A stretch of DNA of 64,000 bases, from positions 147,666,762 to 147,730,761 of the forward strand of contig NC_135718.1 in NCBI RefSeq assembly GCF_964656455.1, in the 5' to 3' direction. How positions within the stretch are numbered: position 1 is the stretch's first letter; each line of letters begins with the position of its first letter. Below, piece by piece: positions 1 through 13,818 of this stretch. Under the pieces are notes generated by a model. It saw only the letters and a program-made list of their open reading frames with translations. It had not been told where the DNA came from and searched no databases. Both the position numbers and the translations under genes were made by a program. The stretch comes from Halichoerus grypus. Its lineage: Eukaryota; Chordata; Mammalia; Carnivora; Phocidae.

Positions 1-1471
<1,471 letters not shown>

Positions 1472-2789
1472 TCACATCAGAGGGATAAAATAAATGACTG
1501 GCCTAGAGATACCTTTCATCCTGTTTACTCTAACTTTGGCCACGATTGAGATTTTTCTAAAGGGTAAAGAGAAATCTTAATCATTTTTTTTTTCATGTAT
1601 TTTAATACAGTGAAAGGTTGGGACCATGAATCCTAGTATAAAATACACCCCACGACCCTTTACCCCAATGTTAACAGCCGAAGAGAGTTTGGGGTCAGAT
1701 AGGGCACGAACTTCTACCTTGCTCATTATCTCTGATATATTAGAACCTCCACATGTCCAGTTTTGGGATGCGTCAACAGCCCAAAGGACGGAATCATGAA
1801 ATTAAAAGCTAATTCTTCTGGGAGATTTCTCATCCACCTATTTCTCCTTTCAGTTTTATTACCAGAATTCCCTCCTCTGCTGGCCTCCTGAAGACCCACT
1901 ATATCCACAACACAAATTGGAATCTGTCCTCAGAGGCCTTGTAGAAATAGCATCAACACATGATGGAGAGAATTCAGGAGCCATCCCTGCAGAAAGGAAA
2001 CCTCTCCAGTTAGACCCACATACCATCAGCTCTGGAGGTGAGGTTAAAGATCGCTTTACCCCCCTCCTTATTTTCCAGGTGCGTAAACTGTGGCCCAGGC
2101 GGAGGAGGGCCTTTTTCCTAAGGCCCACAGCAAAAAGGGAGCAGTCGAGCCAGGACCTGAACACTTCTTATTGCAAGCTGGGGACTTCTGTCCTTTCCCA
2201 GAACCCAAACTTGCTCCTGTGCACACCACTGGCCTTCCTTGTGGTGACTATTACTTAACATTTGAAGTCTGCTTTCCTTAGTGGAGCCTGCAAATGGAAA
2301 TATCTACTCACGGGCTAACCTACAGTAATGTTATAAGACTATATTAGATTTGTAACAGAACAGGCAAGATGGTCTTTGACAGTCAAAGAACTAGGGACTC
2401 AAAGGGCTCCAACTTAATAGCAACACCAGAAACACACTCATTAACGATAACACTGCATTTACAGCACAAAGCCTCTCCTATCTGTCAAGAATGCAGGAAC
2501 AACGACACATTCACTCCTCATTTCTCTAAGAAATCCTTCGAGGTTGGTCGCCCGAAGATACCTCGGCAGACGCATCCACCGGGCTGCGTCTACACTGGGG
2601 ACTGGGAGCCCTGGTCTTCGAGCCCGCCTCCATGAGTGTCTGGGCAAAGCCTTTCACCACTCGGTGCCTCATTTTATACGTTGGAGGGATTGGATTCGAT
2701 CATTCCTACCCTTGAGCAAGGCCAGCAGCCGCCATGGTCTTGTACAGCGACCTGCGGGTGACGTGAATGGTGCTCACGGACACAGTAGA

Positions 2790-4037
2790 GTGGGCAAGAG
2801 GGGCCTGGACGGCCTGCATACAGACAGAGTGGGCAAGAGGGGCCTGGACGGCCTGCATACAGACAGAGTGGGCAAGAGGGGCCTGGACGGCCTGCATACA
2901 GACAGAGTGGGCAAGAGGGGCCTGGACGGCCTGCATACAGACAGAGTGGGCAAGAGGGGCCTGGACGGCCTGCATACAGACAGAGTGGGCAAGAGGGGCC
3001 TGGACGGCCTGCATACAGACAGAGTGGGCAAGAGGGGCCTGGACGGCCTGCATACAGACAGAGTGGGCAAGAGGGGCCTGGACGGCCTGCATACAGACAG
3101 AGTGGGCAAGAGGGGCCTGGACGGCCTGCATACAGACAGAGTGGGCAAGAGGGGCCTGGACGGCCTGCATACAGACAGAGTGGGCAAGAGGGGCCTGGAC
3201 GGCCTGCATACAGACAGAGTGGGCAAGAGGGGCCTGGACGGCCTGCATACAGACAGAGTGGGCAAGAGGGGCCTGGACGGCCTGCATACAGACAGAGTGG
3301 GCAAGAGGGGCCTGGACGGCCTGCATACAGACAGAGTGGGCAAGAGGGGCCTGGACGGCCTGCATACAGACAGAGTGGGCAAGAGGGGCCTGGACGGCCT
3401 GCATACAGACAGAGTGGGCAAGAGGGGCCTGGACGGCCTGCATACAGACAGAGTGGGCAAGAGGGGCCTGGACGGCCTGCATACAGACAGAGTGGGCAAG
3501 AGGGGCCTGGACGGCCTGCATACAGACAGAGTGGGCAAGAGGGGCCTGGACGGCCTGCATACAGACAGAGTGGGCAAGAGGGGCCTGGACGGCCTGCATA
3601 CAGACAGAGTGGGCAAGAGGGGCCTGGACGGCCTGCATACAGACAGAGTGGGCAAGAGGGGCCTGGACGGCCTGCATACAGACAGAGTGGGCAAGAGGGG
3701 CCTGGACGGCCTGCATACAGACAGAGTGGGCAAGAGGGGCCTGGACGGCCTGCATACAGACAGAGTGGGCAAGAGGGGCCTGGACGGCCTGCATACAGAC
3801 AGAGTGGGCAAGAGGGGCCTGGACGGCCTGCATACAGACAGAGTGGGCAAGAGGGGCCTGGACGGCCTGCATACAGACAGAGTGGGCAAGAGGGGCCTGG
3901 ACGGCCTGCATACAGACAGAGTGGGCAAGAGGGGCCTGGACGGCCTGCATACAGACAGAGTGGGCAAGAGGGGCCTGGACGGCCTGCATACAGACAGAGT
4001 GGGCAAGAGGGGCCTGGACGGCCTGCATGCAGATGCT
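2790..4037. repeat. 39-bp minisatellite, about 32 tandem copies
   Basis: The unit begins GTGGGCAAGAGGGGCCTGG on the plus strand, continues ACGGCCTGCATACAGACAGA, and repeats every 39 bp. Copies 1-31 read as identical; copy 32 (3999-4037) diverges at its end (CATGCAGATGCT). The unit is about 64% GC with G over C on the plus strand and one CpG. Because 39 is a multiple of three and the unit lacks stops in several frames, reading frames of over 400 codons appear on both strands; they show only a 13-residue repeat and no gene signal. Uniformity suggests a recent expansion or gene conversion, and copy number in the assembly may be wrong. Confidence 0.97.
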
Positions 4038-4043
4038 CTCTCT

Positions 4044-4170
4044 GGGACTCACTCTGCTGTGGGACCTTGGACAGTTACCTAACCTCTCTGGGACTTGTCT
4101 TCCTTATTTGTGAAACGGGGGTGGCAGCACCCACCTCAGAGGGTATGGTAAGGGTCAGAGGAGTTACTAG
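4044..4170 (+). mobile_element. MIR fragment
   Basis: The core reads CTGTGGGACCTTGGACAGTT, then ACCTAACCTCTCTGGGACTT, then a TTATTTGTGAAACGGGG-like segment. This is the diagnostic order of the mammalian MIR SINE (GTGTGACCTTGGGCAAGTTA, then CTCTCTG, then CATCTGTAAAATGGGG). It directly adjoins the minisatellite, so the tandem array grew at the edge of this element. Confidence 0.75.
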
Positions 4171-5019
4171 GTGTATGTCTGGCTGTGTGAGGGTACATCC
4201 AGCGCCAGCTTCCCTCTTGGTAAAAAGAAACAGGGTCATGATTACCTTCTTTCTCCTCCGCAGGCCCATGCTGAAGATAAACCCAGAGATCAGGTCCATC
4301 TAGCATTCTGCTCTCCACCAAGAAAATTTCTATATAAACACCAGATCTGTATGATAAGCTTCTTCCCTGCCGACCCACCCCCCCCACTTGTAAACAAAGG
4401 GAAGGACATAAGACGTGGCATCGAGTCGATTCTAAGAGGCCACGGGGTGGGGAGCGCAGGGCTAGGCACAGAGCGAGCATCCCGACCAGCTCCGTGGGCA
4501 AATGCGGCCCCTCGCTGGCCTGCGCCTCCTCACCTGGTGGGGGCTCCAGCAGGGGAGGGGCTGGATGTGAGGGGCACTGTCAAGTGCACTCCTCTCCACT
4601 GGGAAGCCCCACTGCTGGGCTAATAATAACGTGCGTCATCACAGGGAATAAAAATACTCACAATATCTGATGTTTATTCAAGACATTTTATCCTGGAGCC
4701 CTTTCTGCTCTGCCATAAACAGACAGTAGGGTCTTTTCTCCCACTGCTGAGGTGGGAACAGGCAGCTGCTGGACAGCTGCTCAGGAACACGCAACAGAGA
4801 GCGGAGACCAGTTCCAAGTCCATTTCAGACAGGACATAACGATCCAGGTTTTTCCAGGAACGACCCACACCACGTCCTCCTCAGGTCCCGCAAGCTTGCG
4901 GCTGTGGAAGCCAGGCTGCCTCTGTTAGGTCAGGCGTTCCCAATACGACAGTGATGGGGGGAGTTGGGGTGACAACTGCTAATTAAAGAGAACCCTCACA
5001 GGCTGGAATTTCTGAGACG

Positions 5020-5043
5020 GGAGAGGAGGGCGGGGGGCGGGGA
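5020..5043 (+). other. G-rich potential quadruplex tract
   Basis: Runs of G (GGG, GGG, GGGGGG, GGGG) are separated by one- to six-base spacers around 5020-5043 in intron 3. It fits the general G-quadruplex pattern, on the non-sense strand relative to PBX1. No function can be assigned. Confidence 0.45.
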
Positions 5044-5742
5044 GCCTCTGCTGTGGACAGTCGTAAAGGCAGTCATTTTCTCTGGTTAGCCCGTCTTCTT
5101 CCCTTCCTCCTTCAAACTGGATTTGGTGCCAATCTCAGCAAAGAACGCAACTGGGATTTAGGATTCCCCTAGCCATGCACCGACTAACCCAGCCCGGTTC
5201 AGCCCTACAGATTTAGCTTCACCCAGGCCCCAGCAGCATTACTTATCAAAGCTGGAGAACCCTGCAAAGCCACAAGAGCATCCGTTTTTTAAATGACACT
5301 TGGAACAAAATTGAGCCTTCTGACATCACGGTTTTATCTATTAGAAGATACCAGCTCTTAAATACCTTACTACCTCCATGATCTGCTGGAAAAGCGCTTT
5401 ACCAACACCCTTTACTGTAGTAAAATAATTTCCTTCCTTTCTTTCTAATGAAAATCTCTAGAAGCTTTCTTTATTTAATAACCTCAGGGTGAAACAATGG
5501 CTGATTCAGATAGGTGGTTCTTTTTTTTTTTTTTTTTTAAGGGATGGGGTTGAGGAGGGCCATGATACCTAATTAGCAGAAAGCTAATTGATGGTCTAGT
5601 TACCTATCACCACCATACTAAAAATGTTTTAAAATGAAGAAAAATAACAGAGTCAACGATTAATAGCCAATTTGGCAACTTCATTCATCCAACTACTAAA
5701 GTAGAGAGCAACGTTTTTACTTTACTGAGGTATCCTGATTTT

Positions 5743-5936
5743 ATTTTTTTATTTTTATTTTTTAAAGATTTATTTATTTTAGAGAGAGAAAGAGACAGCT
5801 TGGGGGGGGGAGGGGCAGGGGGAGAGAATCTCAAGCAGACTCTCCACTAGCATGAAACCTGGTGCAGGGCTTGATCTCATGACCTGAGCCGAATTCAAGA
5901 GTCGGATGCTTAGCCGACTGAGCTACCCAGGTGCCC
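5743..5936 (-). mobile_element. CAN SINE
   Basis: Reverse-orientation carnivoran SINE with a T-rich tail, GAGAGA tract and head GAGCTACCCAGGTGCCCC. A long target-site duplication, CTGAGG(T)..CTGATTTTA, lies at 5724-5742 and 5937-5955 with two mismatches. It lies in the sense of PBX1, in intron 3. Confidence 0.95.
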
Positions 5937-5971
5937 CTGAGGTTTTCTGATTTTAAAAAAGCTCTCACAGG

Positions 5972-6223
5972 GGGGCGCCTGGGTGGCTCAGTTGGTTAAG
6001 CGACTGCCTTCGGCTCAGGTCATGATCCTGGAGTCCCTGGATCGAGTCCCGCATCGGGCTCCCTGCTCGGCAGGGAGTCTGCTTCTCCCTCTGACCCTCC
6101 GGACCCTCCCCCCTCTCATGTGCTCTCTCTCTCAGTCTCTCTCAAATAAATAAATAAAATCTTTAAAAAAAATAAAAATAAATAAATAAATAAATAAAAA
6201 ATAAAAAATAAAAAATAAAAAAT
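5972..6223 (+). mobile_element. CAN SINE with expanded A-rich tail
   Basis: Forward element with head GGCGCCTGGGTGGCTCAG, body ATCGAGTCCCGCATCGGGCT, CT-rich tract and an AAATAAATAAAATCTTT tail that continues as an (AATA)n and (AAAAAT)n microsatellite to about 6223. The target-site duplication AAAAAAGCTCTCACAGG recurs with one change at 6224-6240. It is antisense to PBX1 and lies only 35 bp from the opposite-facing copy at 5743-5936. Confidence 0.96.
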
Positions 6224-6729
6224 AAAAAAGCTCCCACAGGGAACAGTCAGAGAAAAATGAAGAAGATCTATCTCCCAGACGTACTAGCTAGGATCTTAAT
6301 GGCCTAATTTCCCTACAATCCACTATTTACTATAATTAACAATATAACACTAATAAATTATGAAGTACCCAAAGTGTATTAAATAGGATTCACTTCTTAC
6401 CCAGAAAATGTCCATATAACTAAGGAAATGATTTTTTTTGTATTTTTAAGAATAAGAGATACAGACGACTACCTCCCCTCCCCCCACTTAATGTAATTTG
6501 TTCTGTACTTATGGGAGTTTTTCCTTGTTTCTGGTTTCCAACTTCTTTATTATTTAAAGCAGGTAGATAGCCATGAGAAGTTTCTGAAGGAGAATATTAT
6601 TACCCCTAGCCTCTCTCGTCCACAGAAGTAACAGAAGACAAGCTGACTCCTTAACTGCCTACACAAGTCCACACTCTCTCTGTATGGAGTTCAACTAGTC
6701 AGGTGGTGTTCCAATAAGAGCCCTTGGAC

Positions 6730-6850
6730 TAAGTGTCAGAAACTGGATTCCAGGGCCACCCCTGTCCCTCACTGGACGTGTGACCCACATACACAACGTA
6801 AGCCCTCTGATCTCCATCTCCTCACCTGTGTCAAAATGGAGAGGCTGACC
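6730..6850 (+). mobile_element. Probable MIR fragment
   Basis: The order CTGGATTCCAGGGCCACC, CACTGGACGTGTGACC, then CTCCATCTCCTCACCTGTGT and CAAAATGG resembles a diverged MIR (AATCCCGGCTCTGCC, GTGTGACC, CCTCATCTGTAAAATGG). Divergence is high, so the family is likely but not certain. Confidence 0.5.
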
Positions 6851-8714
6851 ATGCCTGTCCTGGGTACCCAACCACAAAATGACCTTGAGCAACAAGTGCA
6901 ATTGGCAGAAGTTAGCAGTCAGTTCTTCTATGTTGCTGACAACCTGAGCTAAGAACAGAGCCAGTTTTCAGCAGCTACCAGGCTAACATCCATCCCAGTT
7001 AAGGGTTTAATGGGGGGGAGGGGAAGGCCACACTCTGGGCTCTTCTTGTACCCCTGGAGTGTGGTGAGAGTTAACCTGGATGGCAAGTCTAGGCTTAGTC
7101 TTGAAGGTAAGGTAGGAACAGCACTGAGTAGGCAGAACTCAAGAGGCCAGCTAGGAACCTTTATAGGAAATGTTCCCCTCTGTCTTCCCAAGCTATCCCA
7201 TAGGTTAGGGCTGACTGAACTCTAACGTGATGGATCAGGTTAGGAAAACTTCAGGGATCAGCCAGCTCTCTGGGCTCAGCATCCCCTGAGACCTCGGGAA
7301 GTGTCTACATGAGCCAACACTGTGGTAAGAACGTTTGCTCTTTCCTGAGAGGGCGAAAGGCAGTGACTCACAGGTTCTACTATAAGATCACTGCTATTCT
7401 CCTCCCCTCAAACCCTCCCTACGCCTATCTGATGGCTGAGTTGCACCATGCTTGGCTGCAAGCTTCACAGCAATCCCCCCCCCCCCATAAAAGAAGGGAC
7501 TTGGTAGAAATCCATTTCGAAGGTAGATAGGAGTGCAATAATGAAACTCTCTTCACTTTAAATTTTAAAATACCCATTTCTATTTTAAAATTTAAATTTT
7601 CTATTAGGTTTGCATTTGCCTTCTATCTAGACAGTCGTAAGTGGACTAGAGAGGGTCTTCTGCCTTTGCTTTTTCTCCCTCTTCTTTTGTGACTCTTAAA
7701 AAAGAATAGGAAACCAGAAAGCTAAGAATTCAAGGAAAGTAAGTTAACTGTAGAACTTCAGGATAATGTTGCATCCAACAAGGTGGTAACAAACATATCT
7801 GTCACCTATTGATGGAAGAAAGGCTGATATAAGGGACTCCTATTAAAGGAGTATTGCTCATACAGACCTGAGGAAGTAGAACTGATATGTAAAGTCCTGT
7901 GTGCATGTGTGTATGTGTGTGGAGGGGGAGGGCCTCTTGGAGAGAGCAGCTCTGTTATAATTAGAGTACATCACATTTATATACTGCTTTGTAATTTAAA
8001 GCCTTCCTTATGCTCTTCTTCATATGGTTTTTATGGTCCTGTGATATCCTTGACTCCAAATCTACAGCTCTTTGCCATACATCACTAGCTTTTGGGTAAG
8101 ACTATGTGGACCACTGTGCCCCGCAGACCATCGGTAGAGTGTCAGGATTGGAATCCAACTTTGTTGACGACAGGGGTTCCCTGAGCCCTTCTCTACTCTT
8201 CTTATGGAGGGAGGTGAGCATCGCATTCCGTATCATATATCAAATGAACATGTTTGATTCTCACTTGAGCTGAATCTGGGTACAGCAAGTGACTTTAAGG
8301 CCAAGTTTTAGTATCTTTTCCCACCGGGTTCCATGAGTACCGGGAAGATGAGGAATCTTCCACAAATAAGGAACAAAAGAAGGCCGTACGAGTCAACCGA
8401 CCTCCCTGCAGGTCAGGTGGTGACTGCTAATGACCTCTTTTACCCCATGAGACCCGGGCTACAGGCCATGGGCAAATATTCCAGAGCCCCCACTTGAACA
8501 TTTCTTATATTGACTATTAATGTTTCCTGAGATCATCACTTACAATTTAAGTTTTTAAAATGCCTTTACAGCCAGTCTGCCTGGGTTTTTAATAGGGGAC
8601 ACTGAGGACTCGGCGGCCTCCAGTCCGGCCAGGGGCTCGGTGCAGAAATGCAGAGGCTGGCCCTTGGGGCTCTGCAAGCCCCCCGAGGCCCGTGGCTCTT
8701 CACCCTCCCTCCTA

Positions 8715-9026
<312 letters not shown>

Positions 9027-10384
9027 TTAATGGCACCCCACGCAAGCAAGTGAAGAAAACCGAAAAGCAATGTCGTACTGCTGGTACAGCGAATCACCAA
9101 GGTGCTTGCAACGTGGCAGGTGCAGAAGGGGCGAAGGACCAGGCCAGGGGGACCAGGAGGGGGAGAGAACGCAAGGAGAGGCTTGCTTTGTTCCAGAATG
9201 ATGCTCCACTTATGAGAGCTACCCAGAACGGTCCAATTCATGGAGGTAGAAAGTAGAGGGGAGCGGGGCGGGGGCTGGGAGTCAGTGTTTCATGGGGACA
9301 GAGTTTCCCAAAGGCAAGAGGGATGGTGAGTGCATTTAACGTCGCTGAACTGTATCCTGGGCACTGAAAAACGGGTAAAATGATAACTCGTGTCATGTAG
9401 ATGTTACCGCAAGAAATTTCAGAAGTACAAAAAATTAATTATAGCGGAAGACAATTTTCACGTTCATCCCCAAACTGCCAAATTTTTAATTCAAGGCAAG
9501 ACATTTCCTTCTTCGTTTCTAATTTTAGATTTTGTGAATTTGTGGTTTTACACTCATTGACTTTATACTATTTGATCGGCCTAAATTTTCAATTCCAAAA
9601 TAAACTAAGCCACATAAATCCAGTCGTTTTGGACTGGAATCTTGAGACCTTTCCCCAAGACCAGCAGGGAGAGTACAGAAGTTTAAAACAGCAAGAAGAT
9701 ATATTATATGTCAATTATTCTTCAAGAAAAAATAAAATAAAATAAGAAAATAAAACAGCAGGAAGACAGACTGGCCATCAAGTAGGTATGTTTCTCTCTG
9801 GACACTGAGATCTCTTCATTCCAGGTGATGACTGTCCTGTTGGAAACCAGGGGGAGGCCCATTGGACAAGCTGTTTCAGGCATTCAGAGAAACCAGGTAG
9901 GATGGAGGAGGCTCAGATCAATGAAAGGGCTGCTTTTTATTAAAACACCATGGCCATTTGGGTGGGGGGAGGGGGTTGGGACTGAAAGAGATCAAGTGTT
10001 TTAGTAAAATCAGCAGAAGAGCTAGGCAGTCTCCTTTTACTACCATCTTACAACCTGCCATAAAATAAATCACTCATCTAAACCCAGTTTAGCTGTCAGC
10101 AGTCAAGCCTTTGTTGAGAGGGAACATGAGAAGAATTTTCAATTAAAAAAAAAAAAGTGAAAAAAATTTGGGGGTAAGGTAGGAAAGGAGGGAAGTGATT
10201 CCAGGCAGAGGAAAAGGAGCCATGGATGGGGATGGGGCCATGACAGGCACTTTGTGGCCTGATGCATACATGAGTGCTGGAACAATCAGAGAATCAAGAG
10301 CTGTTTCCAGGTGGGGTGCATCTGGGGAGCCCCGGGAGGTGGTGCCTGTTCTAGCTGTCTCCTGAGCCCTAGCAGGACAGCCCC

Positions 10385-10408
10385 GGGGTGGGCGGGGGGT
10401 GGGGGGGG
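10385..10408 (+). other. Potential G-quadruplex motif
   Basis: Four G-runs (4, 3, 6 and 8 bases) are separated by single bases T, C and T. This is a near-ideal short-loop quadruplex pattern on the strand opposite to PBX1 sense. The structure is predicted from sequence only. Confidence 0.65.
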
Positions 10409-12519
10409 AACCGGGAAGGTGGCTATGAGCTCGATACGAGGGACGCAGAGATGTTCGGGGCATCCCATCACGTATAATACCAGCATAACCACATGCTCCT
10501 GGCTTCTGTCAGGCACGACAAGAACCAACCTCAAGCGGTGTTCAGAAGGAAATCCCAAGTCCTGTGCTGCATGGGACCCTGCAGTATGGCTTTCATGAAA
10601 CAGGAGACAGTCAAATGGCCCGCTGAGCCACGTGGCTCAGGAGTGGCAGCAAGGAGCAGAGGTTTAAAGGCACCGGGGAGAAAAGCAGTGAAGTGAGGAT
10701 AGAGAAGGGTAGGGCAGATTCGGGGAGGGTGGCTCGCTGGGGAGGAAAGAAGGAAGCCCGCCCCTGTACACAAACACTGAACACCTCTGGACTCAGGCTC
10801 CTCTCCTCTCACACCTGAGTCTGGAATATTTTGCTGCACTAAAATAAAATCACCGTATCAGTGACGGCCTTGTGGAGGTTTGTGTTGTGGGCGTCTTTCC
10901 AGTGAAATCCTTCTTTTGTAGTTCCAGGAGACGAATTGGGACATTGCCCCTTGGACTGGCCTTTGAATAACATTCAGTCCTGTTATTCTGTGCCTTGAAT
11001 TCATTTACCCAAACCTCCAAAGTCCTCTGAAGAACCTATCGCCACTCACAGAGATTTCCTTAAGAAAATAATTCAATGCTCTACCCATTTCCTGAATTAG
11101 AGACCTTTCCAGCCCCTAAAAGTGCAGAAAAGAATGGGACCACCTGAGCACCTGGCGGTGGAGCCCAGAATTCCTCACCTCTACAGGTGACAGCATTTGT
11201 GTGTGGGGTCTTACGGGGGTTTCTCTACTGAATTTCATTTAGCAAGTTTTAATTGCTTTATCAACAAAAACATTTATGGGTCATTTAAAAGATTCACCTC
11301 CGGGCTATTCTTAATAAACAAACATAATTGTTCCACTTTAGATTGGTCATTAAATAAATTGTGCAAAATCCTACTCTCCAACCCACTCTACTGAATCTCT
11401 CTTTGGCCTCCAGAAGAGGCCAAAGACTCTAGGAGAGCAGTCTCCGAAGCTGACAGTGGTAATGCCTCCTAGTGGGTCCTCCTGGTCCTTCCATAACCAA
11501 TCTGTCATGCACGTGAAAGATCTTATATTAATTTCTGGTCTCAACAAAGGTAGCAAAGAGAAAGAGAGCAATGTCATCCTAATGCTCAGGACTTGCCCCC
11601 CTAGGGCTAGCCTACAACCTGTCCGCCCCAGATGATGGCAAGGATCCTCAGCCCGTGTGCCCAGGACTGCCCCGCTCACTCCGTCAACTTATTCCTCCAG
11701 CAAAGTTCCATTCATTCTGAGAGAAGTAGGAGAAGCAGAAATAGGCATCCACACACCACAGTGCTGGTCCCAGTTCCCTCCAGGTACTAGGCGGGTAACC
11801 ATGGGCAGGTTACTACCACCGATATTTACTTCTGAGAATATTTCCCCCTTCCAGACCCACACAGTTCACCTACACCTCTGCTCAACATTTCCTTTTCAAC
11901 AATCAGTGGGATGCACAGACTATCCACACAAACTCTGCACACCTACCTAAGTAACATTTTGCTGGGCTTGAAATCTAACTGGTTTTAAATAAAATAAGGA
12001 AGAAAATTGCTAAGACTAGCAAAGGATGCTGAAAGGTATCACTGCAGGCCCCTCACCACCAAGGAAACTTTAGGACAGTCACACAGCGCAAAGCACTCAC
12101 CTACACGGACTCTTCTCCCCCCGCCCAGCGGATACATTTAGTTGAGGAGAAAAAAAAAATATGCGAGTGTTAGCACTCCACTTAGCTTTTATATCATTTT
12201 ATGAATCCTATAAACAAATACTCTTCAAAAAGAAATTTAGATTTAATAAGATTTAATAAAATTGGTTTCCAAATGTGGCTAATAAGAAATTGGTATGATA
12301 GAATTCAACGCACCTTAACGTATACATTGCTTGCATTTATATTCAGAGTTCAGGACACATAAATAGGTCCCAAACCAGAGATCTGATGAAAAGAAAAGAA
12401 TATAAAGATGGGGGCTGGGGCGTGGGGGAGAAGCAGTCCTCTTCAAATTACACTCTTTAAATTATACTGAAATCATTATGAAAAGAAAAAAATTCAGAGT
12501 ATGTGTCAGAATCCCCCGC

Positions 12520-12590
12520 CATATATAATATATATAACATGTATATATGGGATATATATATCGTGTGCATATACATACAGGAACAATATA
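12520..12590. repeat. AT-rich low-complexity tract
   Basis: Runs of ATATAT and TATATA with interspersed GTATATATGGG form an imperfect alternating A/T tract. It is capable of local unpairing. No gene is present. Confidence 0.7.
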
Positions 12591-13450
12591 AACAGTATAA
12601 ACGAGAACATCGTCTACTTCACACAGAAGATTCTGGTTCCGATGGCCTTGGGCTGTGTCTGTGCACTTGCAGGAGGCATGGATGGACCAATAAACTGCCT
12701 GCACTTCATTTCCACCCAGAAGGATAATCCGTGTGAACCATTATAAAAACGGGTGTTGGGATTCACGGATACAGAAACTGTTCGGCGAGTCATTTAAAAA
12801 AAAAAAATCCCTCCGACATTAAATAAGTAAATGAAAAGGGTGATAGGTCTAAGCAGAACTGATGCTACCTATTTACTGCTTGAAGCCAGCACTCTGGTGT
12901 GTAGGAGACAAAATGATTATTTAAAAGCTCCTTTTTATCTCTGTGGCACCATGCAAGACTCAGATGAACCTTTCGCCAGGACACCAGAGATGTTAACACT
13001 CATCCTCCAAGATCCAATTTCAACCAGCGGAGCTGTTACCTAATCCAGCAACCATCACAAATGATCAGGTTTCTGCTTCCCTGACGGGCGCCCTGCGCTC
13101 TCCCCTCCCCCGGCTCCCCAGTCCAGCAGCTTCTCCTGAGCCAGGTTTTAAAGGGCCAAGTCCCCGGTTTACGCCCGTGTGCACAGGGTCTTAGCAGTCA
13201 GGAGTCGGGTCTGGGCACGCCCGCTGCCAGAGAATGTAATCAGGTGCAGTGGGCTCGCTATCCAGAGGGGTTGCCCCACGAGGTGCTTAACCCTTCTGGT
13301 AATGACTGTCAAAGGAGGAGTCTACTCCTCACAGATCTACCCCCTCGTGTCTGAGGCCAGTCAAGGCAGGTGAGTGATTTATGTAGAAACTGTCACAGCC
13401 CTTTGAAAAGCATCCGCTGTCACATCCACCTGGCTGCCATGGCCGGCAGG

Positions 13451-13470
13451 GGTGTGTGTGTGTGTGTGTG
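13451..13470. repeat. (TG)n microsatellite
   Basis: About ten uninterrupted TG dinucleotides. Confidence 0.9.
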
Positions 13471-13694
13471 TTAATTCTTTGGTCAAACTCCCAAGATAAG
13501 GAGACTGTCACAGCCCTGTCGGAGCTGCTCTCACAACTGGTCTCCTGCTGTTTCTTCTTTCTTTATCTTTCTTCAGAGAAGGAGAAAAACAAACCAAACC
13601 CAAAGGCATATTCAAGATCTTGGCAGGAGGGCTGTGGGCTGCTTGTTTTGTCTTTGCCTGAACAACACGGACCCCGAGCAGCTCCAGCCAAGGC

Positions 13695-13708
13695 CCACTA
13701 GAGGGCAC
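13695..13708 (+). promoter_or_regulatory. CTCF-like binding motif
   Basis: CCACTAGAGGGCAC fits every position of the CTCF core consensus CCASYAGRKGGCRS. A second site in the same orientation, 110 bp further on (13805-13818, CCACTGGGGGGCAG), departs at one position. The motif match is direct; occupancy and insulator function are inference. Confidence 0.5.
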
Positions 13709-13804
13709 TCTCTCTTCACCGAGGACGGGTGCTGCAGGGAGGGTCCGGCGGTTTCCAGTCCCCAGGTTAGCAGTGGGCAAGATGTCCTTGCTTAGATGCA
13801 ACTT

Positions 13805-13818
13805 CCACTGGGGGGCAG
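13805..13818 (+). promoter_or_regulatory. Second CTCF-like motif (one mismatch)
   Basis: CCACTGGGGGGCAG matches the CTCF core at 13 of 14 positions. It has the same orientation as the better match at 13695. The two could act as a tandem site, or this could be chance in G-rich DNA. Confidence 0.3.

Noticed and set aside
2544..4113. Very long open frames (up to 512 codons) on both strands over the minisatellite
   Set aside because: They arise because the unit is 39 bp and lacks stops in several frames. The translations are a bare 13-residue repeat, and four frames on two strands are open at once, which is not a coding pattern.
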